Counted from the first letter of the stretch, positions 33,032 to 44,769 are shown. The stretch is DNA of 64,000 nucleotides from Diabrotica undecimpunctata (GCF_040954645.1 NC_092804.1:94394362-94458361), one strand, 5' to 3'. Notes: generated by a model not told the origin, from the sequence alone. A program made the numbers and translations.

Positions 33032-34211
33032 ACATTTTTTAGTTATACTAAGTTTTGGATTATGTTGTATTATTTATGTTCATTATTCATTTTGTATTAT
33101 TTGTTTTATTAAAATTCTTTCTGTTTCCTTATGTATTTAATTGTTTTCAAAAAAAGAGTGTTTGCTCGTAAGCACGTAAGAAGTTATAGGTACATCTTAT
33201 TATTATTATTATTGTTATGAATTCAACAAAATACATATATTTTACAGTTTAATTTTTATTTAAATATTAAACTTATTTTAATACTTAAAATAATACAAAA
33301 AATTAAACATATCGTTAATATCTACGTCATTTTTGAAAACTGTAACCTTTGCGCAGGTGCCTTTCACTTGATGAATCGTAGAAAATCTAAAAAACATCAG
33401 ATTTTCAACAAATTTTTTTTATTTTCTTTTCATCATATTTTAATACTAATTATCCTATTCCCAACGAATACAAATCCAAAGACATAAAAATTTTAGTTTA
33501 TTTACAAAAAATGTATTTACAACTACACTGGTTTCGTTTATTACAATATGTCAATATGATGGGTTTAAAAATCAAAAGTAACAATTATAAATATTTAAAA
33601 TCGATTTCCGTTTAACAAAATTTTAAATTATGGCAAAACTATTAGTCCTAGTTATAGGACATCCGTATATCATTCGAAGGAGAAATTTTTTTTTAATTTA
33701 ATAATTCATTAATATACAGGGTATTCTATTTAAAATAAGCCTTATATTACACATTGAATAATCCAATAATGAAACTACAAATTTTAAACACCCTGTAAAT
33801 AAATGTTTAATAATTAATCATGAAATACATTCGACCAATATCCAGCTATTTAGATGTATAAGTAATTTTATTAGAATTGCTTAAATAAATTAAGAATGAG
33901 TCCTCGTTTAAAGTTTTACATTTTAAGAAAATTCTACATAACTCAGAACACTCTGTACATAGGTATAGGGAAGTCTTATGAAACTATACCTTATTTTTTG
34001 CATACAATTAGAAAATTCAATAAAATACAGGGTGTTCCATAAGAAAAAATATAACTTTGATACGCCGCACTTTATTGTGACACCCTGTATATTTTAGAAT
34101 AATTTGAAAATGTAGCCTTTATCAACCTACATACTATACATTTAAAATTTTTTCAAAATCCCTTACCGTTTTGCTGTAATCTTCCGTCCCGTTAGTGGTG
34201 ACTCACCTGTA

Positions 34212-34340
34212 TATCGAAGCCAACAGAGTATAACATATTAATTAATTGACAACAATGAGCATAGATGTAAACATCATAAAATCTTTATTATCCCCACCAC
34301 TTTCATCGCTAACACGGAATATTACCAACAAGCAAAGGTC
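34212..34340. repeat. Continuation of outer repeat beyond the mariner composite
   Basis: tatcgaagccaacagagtat through acggaatattaccaacaa is the inverted match of 35603-35733. Together with 26741-27596 it makes one copy of a repeat interrupted by the composite. Confidence 0.85.
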
Positions 34341-35157
34341 TGTTCAAGCGGTGTTACCCGCAAGAGACTCCAGTGTTCAAATATGAAAAACATTTTTTAT
34401 TGCTGTAGCAAAGATACTAGGAAATAAAAGTAATGTTTTAAAGTAAGAAATGTGAAAAAGGAATGTAATAACATAAGGTGAGTCACTTGCTGAAAGCTTA
34501 CACATTTTCTTTATAAATAACATTTCAAGGAATTATTGCGATGTATGAAAACTTTTATTAGTAACAATAAATTAAATTAAAATATAATTAATTAAATTTT
34601 AATTAATTACTTATAATTAATTAAAATAAAAATTATAAAATAAAAGAATTTTAAGAAATTAAATTTTAAATTTATACTATTACACCAATCGGTGCTAACA
34701 GTTTAGAAAGTAATTGTATATACGGTGTCGATCAAAACTTACTTTAAAAATAAAACTAATTTTAGCATTATTATTGAATATATAGTAACATACGAGATAT
34801 ATGACACTATGAATGTTAATATATATGCTGTAATATAAATGTTAATTTATTGATATGAATAGGAACTCTGACCGAGGACATTTATTGACCAAAAGAAGAC
34901 CTGTGAAACAGTAAAAATAAATAACCAGTCGAATCCTAACATATGACGCATCAAATGAAAGGGGATAATCTAACGAATATATTAAGATAGAAAAACAAAA
35001 CATAATGACTAATAAAAGGGGAATATACAATATCTTTAATAATAATGAAAGTATACTTATATAATATGGTACTACTGATGATAATAGATTTATCCTATAA
35101 GACAAATTTTAATTTATTGACACGAAGAGAAGGCTTATGACTGAGTATAAAAAAGTG
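34341..35157. other. No gene seen
   Basis: Very AT-rich loop region between the outer repeat arms. A TAATTAATT-rich block lies at 34570-34680. The 87-codon minus frame at 34842-35105 has no recognisable family features. Confidence 0.5.
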
Positions 35158-35480
35158 GTAAAAAAACGATGAAAAAGCTATAAAAAGCGATCACTTTTCA
35201 AAGTTTTCCATCGCTTTTTAACATTTTTAAAAAATGTCTATCAATGATTCTGCATGTCTTTATATGGGATCAATAGGTGCGTAAAGCGATAAAAAGCGAT
35301 GAAAAACGATCTCTTTTCGATCGCCATTTTGGTTTTTGGATTTTTTTAAAAATGTTAAAAATGCAATGTAAAACGATGAAAAGTGATCGCTTTTCATCTC
35401 TTTTTCATCGCTTTTTTATATCTTTTTCAAAAGCTATAAACGATCGAGAGGCGACCGTTTTTCATCGCTTTTTATCGATT
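35158..35480. repeat. Cluster of AAAAAGCGATGAAAA-type motifs
   Basis: The motif AGCGATGAAAA or its complement TTTTCATCGCTTTTT occurs about ten times in both orientations in 320 bp, with variable spacing (tcgcttttcatct, aaaaagcgatcac, aaagcgataaaaagcga). The result is many overlapping hairpins. Not coding. Confidence 0.85.
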
Positions 35481-35483
35481 TAG

Positions 35484-35586
35484 AATTAGAATTAGAATCA
35501 GGTCTAGAACCTTTATACATGAATCATTCGTATATGTATAAAAATAATTCAGTATGTATGTACAAAAGCCAAAGTTCACGTGTTGA
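35484..35586. repeat. Third partial copy of outer repeat
   Basis: tagaatcaggtctagaacct through aagttcacgtgttgaaaaag is the inverted match of 35958-36065, so it has the same orientation as the left arm. It abuts the right arm at about 35590, forming a local palindrome. Confidence 0.85.
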
Positions 35587-35589
35587 AAA

Positions 35590-36953
35590 AGCCAAAAAGG
35601 TCTACTTTCCTTGTTGGTAATATTCCGTGTTAGCGATGAAGGTGGTGGGGATAATAAGGATTTTTTGTTGTTTACATCTATGCTCATTGTTGTCAATTGA
35701 TTAATATGTTATACTCTGTTGGCTTCGATATATAATTATTCTCTATTAAGCAAATTTTACATGACTATCGCGTATATTATGCGCACTGTACAGGTGTTGG
35801 CAATACTGATACTTTCTTGTATATTTAAATGTATATGCGTTAAATGCAGCACTTTTTCTCGAGTTTTGACTTACGTGTTCTAATAATTAATTATGAATAT
35901 ATTTTGACCCATTACTTTGAATAAACGGGTTTTAAATTACTTTTATCGCATTGTGTTGTTTGGCTTTTCTAGTACGTGAACTTTGGCTTTTGTACATACA
36001 TACTGAATAATTTTTATACATATACGAATGATTCATGTATAAAGGTTCTAGACCTGATTCTAATATCTTTGCCTTTTCGGTATTTAGGATTTTTATTTAA
36101 TTTTGTTATATACGTGTTGTGTGTCAGCAGTTTTGCTGGTAAAATGCTTATTTCGTATCTAATGTACTTTTTATATCTGGTGCCTGTTTTATGTTTTTCG
36201 TTATTTTTTTTTTAATTTTTGTGTCATTTATTTGTTAACTTATTGCTTGAAAAATATACTGTTTCTATTTGTAGTCAGATGTTTTGTTTTTAGAAAAATA
36301 ATTTGTTACCGTTAAATTTAAGCAGCTTTTATGACCTCATATGCGTTTTCTTATGTTTTTATTAACTAAGTGTTATTTCGGAAGTAATTGTTCTCGGTTT
36401 CTAAAACGAAATCTGTATATATTTTCACTTTTCCTGATTTCTTAAATATGTTTTATATATTTGATCGTTAATAGTTTATTTGTGTATTATATTGTGTTAA
36501 TTTTTTACTTTACTATATGTATGTTATTTTGTATAGACTTTTATGTTTTTTTATTGCAATTTTGAGTCATTTTTATGTATGATTTGTAATTTTAGAAATA
36601 CTTATTTTTCCGGTATTTTTGATATGTCTATGCTGTTTGTAATTTAAGCTTTTTCTTGTTTTTATCGGTTTTTGTTATTTAATGCGTAACATTTTTGTAC
36701 ACAATTTATTTCATCTTCTTTACTTTCATAGATATATTTACGATGTTTATGTTATTTATGATGTTTATGATTTTATGATGAACTTTGAGACTTTTGTGTA
36801 TAGTTTTTTATTTTGTATATATTTTATTATTGTTTATCGTCTACTATTTGTATTATTTGCTTAGTATTTTTTTAATCTTTTTTCATTTTCTCACTGTTAA
36901 TCTCTACGTTTCACCAATTATATACGAGCATTTTTTATAGGTATTAACATATA
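35590..36953. repeat. Outer inverted-repeat arm, right, with empty site
   Basis: Inverted relative to 26741-27596 plus 34212-34340. At 35729-35735 the sequence reads tcgaTATAatt with no insertion, so it preserves the mariner target site. A 75-bp block (about 35755-35850) and a 220-bp block (36080-36310) have no counterpart in the left arm. Short open frames in it are not conserved. Confidence 0.85.
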
Positions 36954-38216
36954 TATTAAACTTCATCTTTTTCCTTATGAGCTTATTTCAAACAAGTTTT
37001 CTAAGTTTCCATTTTAATATTATTGGGCTAGCGTTATCGCCCTGTATTCCATAGCTTTCTGTTCTAGTCACCTGCAAATTGGTATGTATACAGATAGATA
37101 TATATATTATTTAAATATATCCCATATGCTGAATATATTTTATTACATCTAAAGTTACCGAGATAAACTAAAATTACCGAGAATACTTATATAACATATA
37201 TCTTGTTAATAATGTTAGAAGTTACACTTTCATTATACTTTTTTCTTGCTTTTCAACAATATGTTGTGATATCTTTGAATAAATTACTTAATATTTATAA
37301 TTATTTTTACGAACTGTCGTTCCCCTCTAGAGCTATGATAATATACTGGAAACGTGTGTAAATATAGGTGTTGAATTAATAACATCTATTTGTTAATTAA
37401 TAGCACTTATCGTTGCAAGTTCAATGAAGTAATTTCAATTTATTGGCGATGCGTGGGACCATCTGTTCTGATAACGTCACATCATCTGATGAAAATGGGA
37501 TGTCCTGTTTAAAAAATCTCGTTATATTTTCTACAGAATTAGTCGGTTCAATTTTAATATTGGAAGCTATCGGATGTATGTGTGGATGATATATAAAAGC
37601 TATTGTTTTGTGATTATGTTCAAAAGTGATCCTATTTAAGGTAAGCGATATTATTATTTTAATCTCCGACTAAATATTTATTAATTTATGTTTATTTGTT
37701 GTACCGTTCCTGTTATTGATTTTAGTTTATTGACTTCGATTTTTCGAAAAGACTTCATCTTAATATAATGTCTACCGTACTGATTGTTAAAACTTTCAGT
37801 TTTGACAGTTCATTAATTTTGTACGTATATATGCCTAAATATCAACAATAATTCGTTCTCTTTGGATATAGGTTTTCTATTGTATTGATTGTGTTAAGTT
37901 GCTACATACCTATTAGTTGTTATTCGGATTCTTATTGCGGTTTTTAATATTACCTTATGGTTACACACACTATATTTTAATTGTTTGCTTGATATTTCAT
38001 ATTTTCACTTACACTATTGATCTGGTGTGTATCGAGAGCTATATTTTCTATGATCTTTTATATCTGTATGATTTTTATACAGAGTTATCATTAAATTTAA
38101 TAATTAAATGGCTGTCATTATAGGTACTTAAAGTAATTTTTTGCTGACATATATAAATTATTTTTAAACATTTTTATTGTTTTTATTTCCATTTTATGTT
38201 TAAATATTTTTCCTGC
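36954..38216. other. No gene seen
   Basis: T-rich DNA with no element ends or coding match that I can support. Confidence 0.45.
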
Positions 38217-38920
38217 TATTCGCTCCGTGCGTGACCATGGTAGGGGTACCTTGAAACGATGCCAGCGTGCGTAGCGGCGAAATATGACAAAATTGGACAC
38301 TATCTTTTTACGCATAAATTTTATCAAAAATGTGTGCAAATATATGTTGCGTATTTAGTTGTGCTAATAATAGCAAAAATAGTAAGTGTAGTTTTTATAG
38401 GTTCTCAAAGATTACATATAAATTAGAGAACAGAAAAAGATGGATCCGTGCTATTAATATGAAAAAGGATATATCACCTAACCTCATTTTTATGCAATTG
38501 AAATATTTAAATAATTTACCTTAAATGATATTTTATAAGGCTTCAAGCTAACTGCAGAGTGCCTGATGACTTTAGCTTTTATATCATAACTTTTACTATT
38601 ACTGTTTTTAATTATATGCTCTTTCACGTGAAAAACTTGATTTGCCAGTACTAGATTTTTAACTTTTCTTTTCCGTTTGGGCTTAAAAAGATATATTATG
38701 ATGAATTTTGAGAAACCCAGTTTTTAATACTACATTTATTTTGTACATAAACTGAAAAAATATAATTAAAAAGTTAATTATTAATAATTGTCAATTTCGC
38801 CTGTATTTAACAATGTCAAACATATGTTATTAATGTCATATGTTTAACCTGAAAATTGGTAGGTCCAAAACTGTCAGATGAAGGCGGTAGGTGTCGCGTC
38901 AGTCACGCACGGAGCGAATA
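38217..38920. mobile_element. Candidate P-like remnant between 19-bp inverted repeats
   Basis: TATTCGCTCCGTGCGTGAC at 38217-38235 recurs as its exact complement at 38902-38920. The segment holds a THAP-type zinc-finger start. P elements carry an N-terminal THAP domain and give 8-bp duplications; I see no duplication here, so the class is uncertain. Confidence 0.55.
38330..38524 (+). pseudogene. THAP-type zinc finger fragment
   Basis: A short frame starting MCANICCVFSCANNSKNSKC with FYRFSK and RKRWIRAI. This matches the first half of a C2CH THAP domain: the first two cysteines, the FYRFP-like strand and the Trp. The expected later CX2H pair and AVPTIF box are absent, since the frame leaves family sequence after INMKK and stops at 38524. 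It may be a truncated P-like transposase or a lost first exon. Confidence 0.6.
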
Positions 38921-39289
38921 TTATTTGTATTATGGCTTTTCGTATCTGTCAGCTTGAGTTATTGTAGCGTATTGTGGTAATCATGCCTTTACTCGATTGC
39001 TGAGTTTTTCTTTCATATAAAATAATATATTTACTTTTAATTTTCACATTCAAAGTATATACTCTAAAACTATATGTACTCTATAACTATATATACTCTA
39101 AAGATGTATTTAATTTTATTTTTTTTTGTTAATATACCTGACATATCTTAACATTGAATATTTGATGGTCCTTTACGGAGTATAAAAAGGATGGTCGGCT
39201 TTTTCCTGCACGGATTCACGCCTGTGTACCTTCACAGGTCTACTTCTCCAGGGCTACTTCTCCAGGTCATGCCAAATCTATTGTAGATC

Positions 39290-41428
39290 TCATCATTTTA
39301 ACTTCCATATGCTCAACTTTTGATTGGACTGTTATACAAGATACATATGGATCCGATCACTTTCCTATTCGAATGTCTATTAATAATATTAAAATAGAAA
39401 ATACGAGGTTTACATCTACAGTTAAGTGGTCGATGGCTAATGCTAACTGGGAGCAATTCAGGTTTACCATAGAGGAAACGCTCACATTGAAGCCAGTTAT
39501 TAATAATACTAACGAGATGATTTTATTCTTATTAGATTCTATTGCAAATGCAGCGAACAAATCTTGCACACTAATTAAACATTCAACTAAACCTGTAAAA
39601 GTTTCTCCGTGGTGGGATGAGGAGTGCCTAGCTGCTTCAATTTTAAGGAAAAGTTTAAATCTAATCTAACTCTCTTGAATTTTAATGAATATAAAAGAAA
39701 CGAGGCTATGTGTAAACGTACTTTTAATCTAGCTGGGTACAGTATTGCTCTTCTCTTAATAGGCAAACCCCTTCATCAGACATTTGGAAAACGGTAAATA
39801 AAATTCAGTCTCAGAAAAAAATTATCATTAACGATGAATCAGCAGTTAAACAACTTTTATCTAAAATTGCATAAATATACCAGAGAACCGTATCGATGAC
39901 CACTTTTTACTCACTCTTATCACTCCGAGGGAAGTTACAGCAAACATTAAAATTTCAAAAAATACGTCTCCAGGTATGGGTGGTATAAACTATCTCATAT
40001 TAACAAATCTTCCCGAAATTGCTATAGATTATCTATGCAAGATATTTAACAACATTTTACTAAAAGGAGATAATTGTGATTCTCTTAAGCAATGTCTGGT
40101 CATTCCTATACTTAAAATAAATGATCGTACTTCTTTAAGACCCATTTCTCTGATGCCATGTGTACTAAAAACACTTGAACGGATCCTTAAAACTAGATTG
40201 GAATGGTGGTGTGAAAAAGAAGGCATATTCCCGGTAGCTCAGTTAGGCTTTCGGAGAAATAAAGGAACCATCGACTGTCTGTCACAATTAATTACTGATA
40301 TCTAATTGTCCTACTCAAATAATAATAATTTAGCAGCACTTTTTCTAGATATTTCGGGAGCATATGATAATGTTATTTTACACCTACTTTTTGAGAAAGA
40401 CATATAGGAGTCCCAACTAGATGTGCACAGGTATTGGTTAATCTATTTGTTAATAGACAAGTATTCATTCGGTGCAATAATAAATTGATTGGTCCAAGGT
40501 TGGTTTATCAAGGTTTGCCGCAGGGGTCTGTGCTTAGTCCTCTCTTGTTTAATCTATATACTATGGATCTACATGGTATGGGTATTAATTGTAATATTTT
40601 ACAATACGCCGATGATTTCTGTCTTTACGCTTCTAAAAATTCTTATCAGGAATGTATTGATTCACGATTCACGATTCACGATTCATGAACGAATTATGAA
40701 GAGAATACTTTTTTAACCAAGGGTTGGAAATTACTTCGAATAAATCTGCTGTGGTGTTGTTTACTCGTCATCGCTTACCGAATATATCCAGCATTAGAAT
40801 TGATAATCTAATGTACCTGTCCAAAAATACTATACTTATCTTGGCGTCACACTTGATACTAAATTAACATGGGAAGAACATATTAATAACTGTTTAATTA
40901 AATGCGAAAAAAGCCTAAATGTTTTAAAAGTAGTTAACCGTCACCAATGGGGCGCTGATCCTAAGGTTAATATAATGTTTTGTCTGCCACAAAAACTAGA
41001 CTTAAAAAATTAGAGCGAATCCAGTACAAAGTTTTATCTTTGGTTTTAGGTGCACTTAAATCTACACCTACTGAAAATGTATTAGCCGAATGTATGGAAC
41101 CTCCATTACATTTAAGACGTCTTTTTTTAACTGAAAAGTTTATCCTTAAATGTCAAAGTACAACCAAACCTACCTATTGCAAAAAATATCCGACATATCT
41201 GTGTCTAACTTTGTTGACAAATGGTGGTATAACAAAAATTCTCTAACTTTAGCTATAGCATTTCCTAATGTTTCTTCCTATTTAGAAATCCCAGCTGAAA
41301 ATAATTTCTTCCAATCTAATTTCAATATTCTTTATTCCCAAACCAAAGTTTATTTCATAACAACGCCATTCAACTTCAGAAAGAACCTGCCAAATTTGAT
41401 AAGCCATGTGGATTTTCACAGATTGTAG
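39290..41428 (+). pseudogene. RNase H-bearing LINE: endonuclease end and reverse transcriptase (broken)
   Basis: Reading starts in the last endonuclease motif (VDLIILTSIC, SDHFPI) and runs through the linker (WWDEECLAAS). RT follows in several frames: TSLRPISLMPCVLKTLERIL, QLGFRRNKGTIDCL, AALFLDISGAYDNV, LPQGSVLSPLLFNLY and LQYADDFCLY, with YADD at about 40604-40615. The post-RT part includes KLERIQYKVLSLVLGA. At least five frame breaks or stops are visible. Features suit the I/R1-like LINE groups; a matching RNase H lies at 43176-43870. Confidence 0.8.
40660..40690. repeat. Short tandem repeat inside RT
   Basis: Three to four copies of the 9-bp unit ATTCACGAT, just after the YADD box. They disturb the reading frame. 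Confidence 0.85.
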
Positions 41429-43170
41429 CATGTTGAAATTCCTAAACTATTCAATATTTAAGGTATAACAATTTCCTAGTACGTTCCTGGCCAAGTATAA
41501 TATTTCGCCGATTCTGGTTATATTGTGATGTAAAGAAAACACCCCAAATTCCAAAATCCAGTTTTTAACTACAACGAAAATATGATTTTATCGATTAGTA
41601 CGTGATTACTACAATTTAAAAGAGTTGTTTTGATTCAAGGTTAGATACCCTGTTTGTCAAGAATTTGGTTGCGAGAACGAGTTTTTAGGTAAAAAAGGGT
41701 GATAGCAGCCGGCCAGTGGAGACAAAAAAGATCGGCCGAGGGGAATTGAAAGAAGGTTGAAAGATTTGGTCAAAGAGAACGGTGGTTATGTAGTTTTATA
41801 TGGTAGTGGTATATGGTTTTAGGCAAATTTGTCGAAAAATAAGTGATGTACACCCAAAGTAATGTGTCAACTCTGATAGGGGTAATCACTGTTTTGTTTG
41901 TTTGTAAGCCGTCTCTCATATGAGACATTTGTAATACGGCGAGTACAACAAATTTGAAGGATAACAACATGTTCCATTGTTGAGTTTTAAGAAGCCCAGT
42001 CTGAAGTCTGTATCCAGTGCCGTCCATTTCAACCTCACTTTATTTGTATGTGGTCGTCGTTCCAGACCATAGAAGCAATCCTTTTGTTCGTGTGACAGAG
42101 AGTTTAACCCCAGTTCTACCCCAGAAACTTTATTAGAACCAGTTCCCGACCCCAGAAGTTTCAGTGTAAAAATTTTATGTGAAAATCCAGGTAACATTTT
42201 GTATTTAATTTTCAAAGTAAAGTTGACCTTTTTTTTTAAATAACAATAATTGCTTTCATAACAATTTAAATAATGTAATATGTATTATATATTGTAAATC
42301 AAGAGTGTGGTTATGCTGTCAATTTATTTGTTCGTTGTCGTCAGTATAAATGTTGACATAGGACAGCTAGCTTTACATTTTCTATGACGTTTGTTTATTC
42401 TTTTTTTTTTGAAGAAGTTAACTTCATGATGATCTGAGGAAGATCTGAGGGAGATTGGAGTGAGGGGCTGGAGAAGACAGACACTCAATAGGGAAGGATG
42501 GAAGAATGTTTTGAAGCAGCCCAAGGCTCACGAAGGGCTGTACCGCCAACTGATGATGATGAACCTCATGATGTTTCATTTTAATTAAAAGATATCTTTA
42601 ATTTTAATAATATATTTCTGCCACAGTTATAAATAACTTAATAATCATTTTAAAAGTTTTTGTAGTGATTCCCAATTGTAAACAGGTATGACATATGTAC
42701 CTAAGTTTCTTTTATATTTTATTTTGGTATAAACCCATGTAATTTGATTATGTGTTAGTGTAACTGTTTGTTTGAGATAGAAATAAATGTTTATTTCATT
42801 TCTCTGAACTATTTTGTTTGCTTATTTTAGGATAATCTCCTAACCCTTTGATGTGTTTTTTTATTTTAGGGATATTTTTCCTAAATCCAGCAAGTTTAGG
42901 ATTCTTCGAAGCGGCGTCCTTCTTTCAAATAGCTAGAAGTCTTTTTCTTGTTGTCCCTATTTGCCCAGTTGTCCAGGAGATTTATGTAAGTACCCCTTTG
43001 TTTCATTTTTTGGTAGTTACCCCAATCCGACCCCTTGTTATTCAACTTATCCACGACCTAGCTCTCCAATTAACCCCTGAGTGTCGTCCGCATAAGTTTT
43101 TATTTGTTTTGCTTGCTCTATCTTCGCCCCCAGTAATTTCTATCCCCAATCTTCTACCCCTTATAATCCT
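41429..43170. other. Segment interrupting the LINE; no gene called
   Basis: The LINE post-RT part fades near 41430 and its RNase H starts near 43176. A normal gap would be far shorter, so this 1.7 kb is probably one or more insertions. It is richer in GC at 41690-42180. A LINE 3' end lies at 42395-42560. Intron-like pyrimidine tracts with AG (tttttttattttag near 42868) occur, but no exon is supported. Confidence 0.5.
42395..42560 (+). pseudogene. 3' end of a second LINE
   Basis: Plus-strand reading NREGWKNVLKQPKAHEGLYR ends in a (GAT)n tail at 42552-42562. The D/NREGWK motif followed by a short simple tail is typical of the last residues of some LINE ORF2 proteins. Only about 50 codons are recognisable. 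Confidence 0.5.
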
Positions 43171-43175
43171 ACTCT

Positions 43176-43900
43176 ATGGTAGGTAAAATATTTTCGTTAC
43201 AAGATGGGTCAAAATCCATTTTGGGAATTGGTTGTGCGGTATATATCCAAAACAATCAAGAACACATTATGTTTAAATTAAACCAACAATGTTCCATTTA
43301 TTCCGCAGAACTGTTTGCAATATATCAAACTCTGGAATGGACTATTGAGAAAAAATGTCTGATCAACAAATAGTAATCCTGTCGTATTCAAAATCTGCGT
43401 TGTCTGCTTTAGATAATTCGCATAAGCATTTATACAAAAACAGTAGGTATTATCGTCAAAATTTTAGAAAATCAACTAAAGCTACTTAAAAGAAATAATT
43501 CAGTCTCCTTCATTTGGGTAAAAGGACATGCTGGTGTCTTGGGTAACACCAAAGCAGATTATTTTGCTAAAGAAGCGGCTTCAAAAGGATTAGAAATTAG
43601 TTGGGTAAATAGAAGTGATTTAGTCTCGCTGCGTAAACAAGAATTAAAAGAAAACTGGGAAATTGAATGCAATGCTTTTTGTAACAGAAATAACAACCTT
43701 TATACAAAAATTCACCCTGTTTTACCTACTGCACCTTTTGCTGCAAGAAGTCATCCCAGAAGAGTATATTCAATGTTTGTTAGATGCCTTGTTAATCATG
43801 CTACTTTGAAAGCCACGTGGACACGTTACTTTCTTGTTATGAAAGCATTTTTCATACAAAAGAAACAACAGAATGTAAGCGCACAGAAAAAATTTAAGAG
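43176..43900 (+). pseudogene. LINE RNase H domain and C-terminus (broken)
   Basis: IFSLQDGSKSILGIGCAVYI, then SIYSAELFAIYQTLEW, VILSYSKSALSAL, and after a frameshift SVSFIWVKGHAGVLGNTKAD. These are the four RNase H blocks (D, E, D/S, D), where the third acidic residue reads Ser (SYSKSAL rather than SDSxSAL). A stop lies at 43371-43373 and a frameshift near 43460. Likely the 3' part of the LINE at 39290-41428. Confidence 0.8.
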
Positions 43901-43929
43901 GGGTGTGCAGCCCTAAATCCCCCTAAATA

Positions 43930-44480
43930 ACGGTATGCGCTGACGTGGTCTGAGCTGACATGGTCTGAGCGGTGTGGTTTGGGGCGGAGAGTTGCTGAAG
44001 CAAATGAGGTCGCCATGTTGCCGGCAGTCGTTCAGCCTCATCGCGCGTGTTTAAGCTGTTAGGCTGTTTTTTCAATTTCGATAGCTTCACGAATGATTCT
44101 TAATTTTAAGAAGCGGATGAGAGCGATGGTTTTTGCTTTTTCGAAAACTATTTTGTGACCTGTCTGAATATGATGGGCTAGGGTAGGGTAGGTAGGTAGG
44201 TGAAGTAGTATCGGAATGTTTGACTGATATATAATGTTTATAAATACGGTTATGGATTCGTTGCTTTGTCTGTCCTATGTATGTACGTGGGCAACTGGAA
44301 CAAGGTATCTTGTAGACACCATGGTCTTCATTGGGGATTTGGTCATTTACGGATCTGAAGAGATTGGACAACTTGGAATGAGTAGTGAAGATGGTTTTGA
44401 TGTTTAGAGGAATAAGAATTCTACTGATCTTATCAGTGACACCTTTAATAAAAGGTAGAATGATTTTGGGTTAATCCGGC
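43930..44480 (-). pseudogene. Penelope-like element 3' end with GIY-YIG endonuclease
   Basis: On the minus strand IILPFIKGVTDKISRILIP and IKTIFTTHSKLSNLFR form the RT-endonuclease linker. GVYKIPCSSCPRTYIGQTKQ follows, the GVY...YIGQT core of GIY-YIG nucleases as in Penelope-like elements, then HNRIYKHY. A frameshift at a (GGTA)n tract near 44195 leads into HHIQTGHKIVFEKAKTIA and the C-terminus LRIIREAIEI. The reverse transcriptase is missing. A second copy lies at 56779-57110. Confidence 0.85.
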
Positions 44481-44514
44481 GGCAAGTTTTCTTTTTTGGA
44501 TGGAATGGGGTTTT

Positions 44515-44671
44515 TTACAATTTTTATACATAAATGTGTACAAACATGAAAGTTATAGCGAAAAATAAAATTTTAAATTTTCACTTTAACACCCTCTATC
44601 TTTCTTAATATCAACATTTTATTAAAGCAAGTTGGCTTAAATCGTAATATTTTAAAGTGCAGAATCTACGG

Positions 44672-44672
<1 letters not shown>
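44515..44672. repeat. Second copy of interspersed repeat (see 22741-22990)
   Basis: Matches 22805-22955 and, like it, runs into a (TA)n tract. Same orientation. Confidence 0.85.

Positions 44673-44768
<96 letters not shown>
44673..44768. repeat. (TA)n microsatellite
   Basis: About 96 bp of pure TA. Confidence 0.97.

Positions 44769-44769
<1 letters not shown>

Larger units (their letters stand above)
27597..34209. mobile_element. Mirrored DD41D mariner composite (two head-to-head copies)
   Basis: The whole 6613-bp segment begins CAGGGTGAGTCACC and ends with its complement (one base shorter), with TA on both sides. Arms of about 2.9 kb (27597-30545 and 34209-31320) are inverted copies, each carrying a transposase that reads away from the centre. 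The left copy keeps an inner end like the outer one (ggtgactcaccctg near 30551-30564), so it looks like a full unit of about 2.97 kb. The right copy stops about 30 bp short of it. The centre (30576-31155) is a third, partial, direct copy of 27748-28325. Confidence 0.88.

Noticed and set aside
41916..42215. 99-codon minus-strand frame as a host gene
   Set aside because: No recognisable motif and no conserved frame; kept only as part of an unexplained segment.
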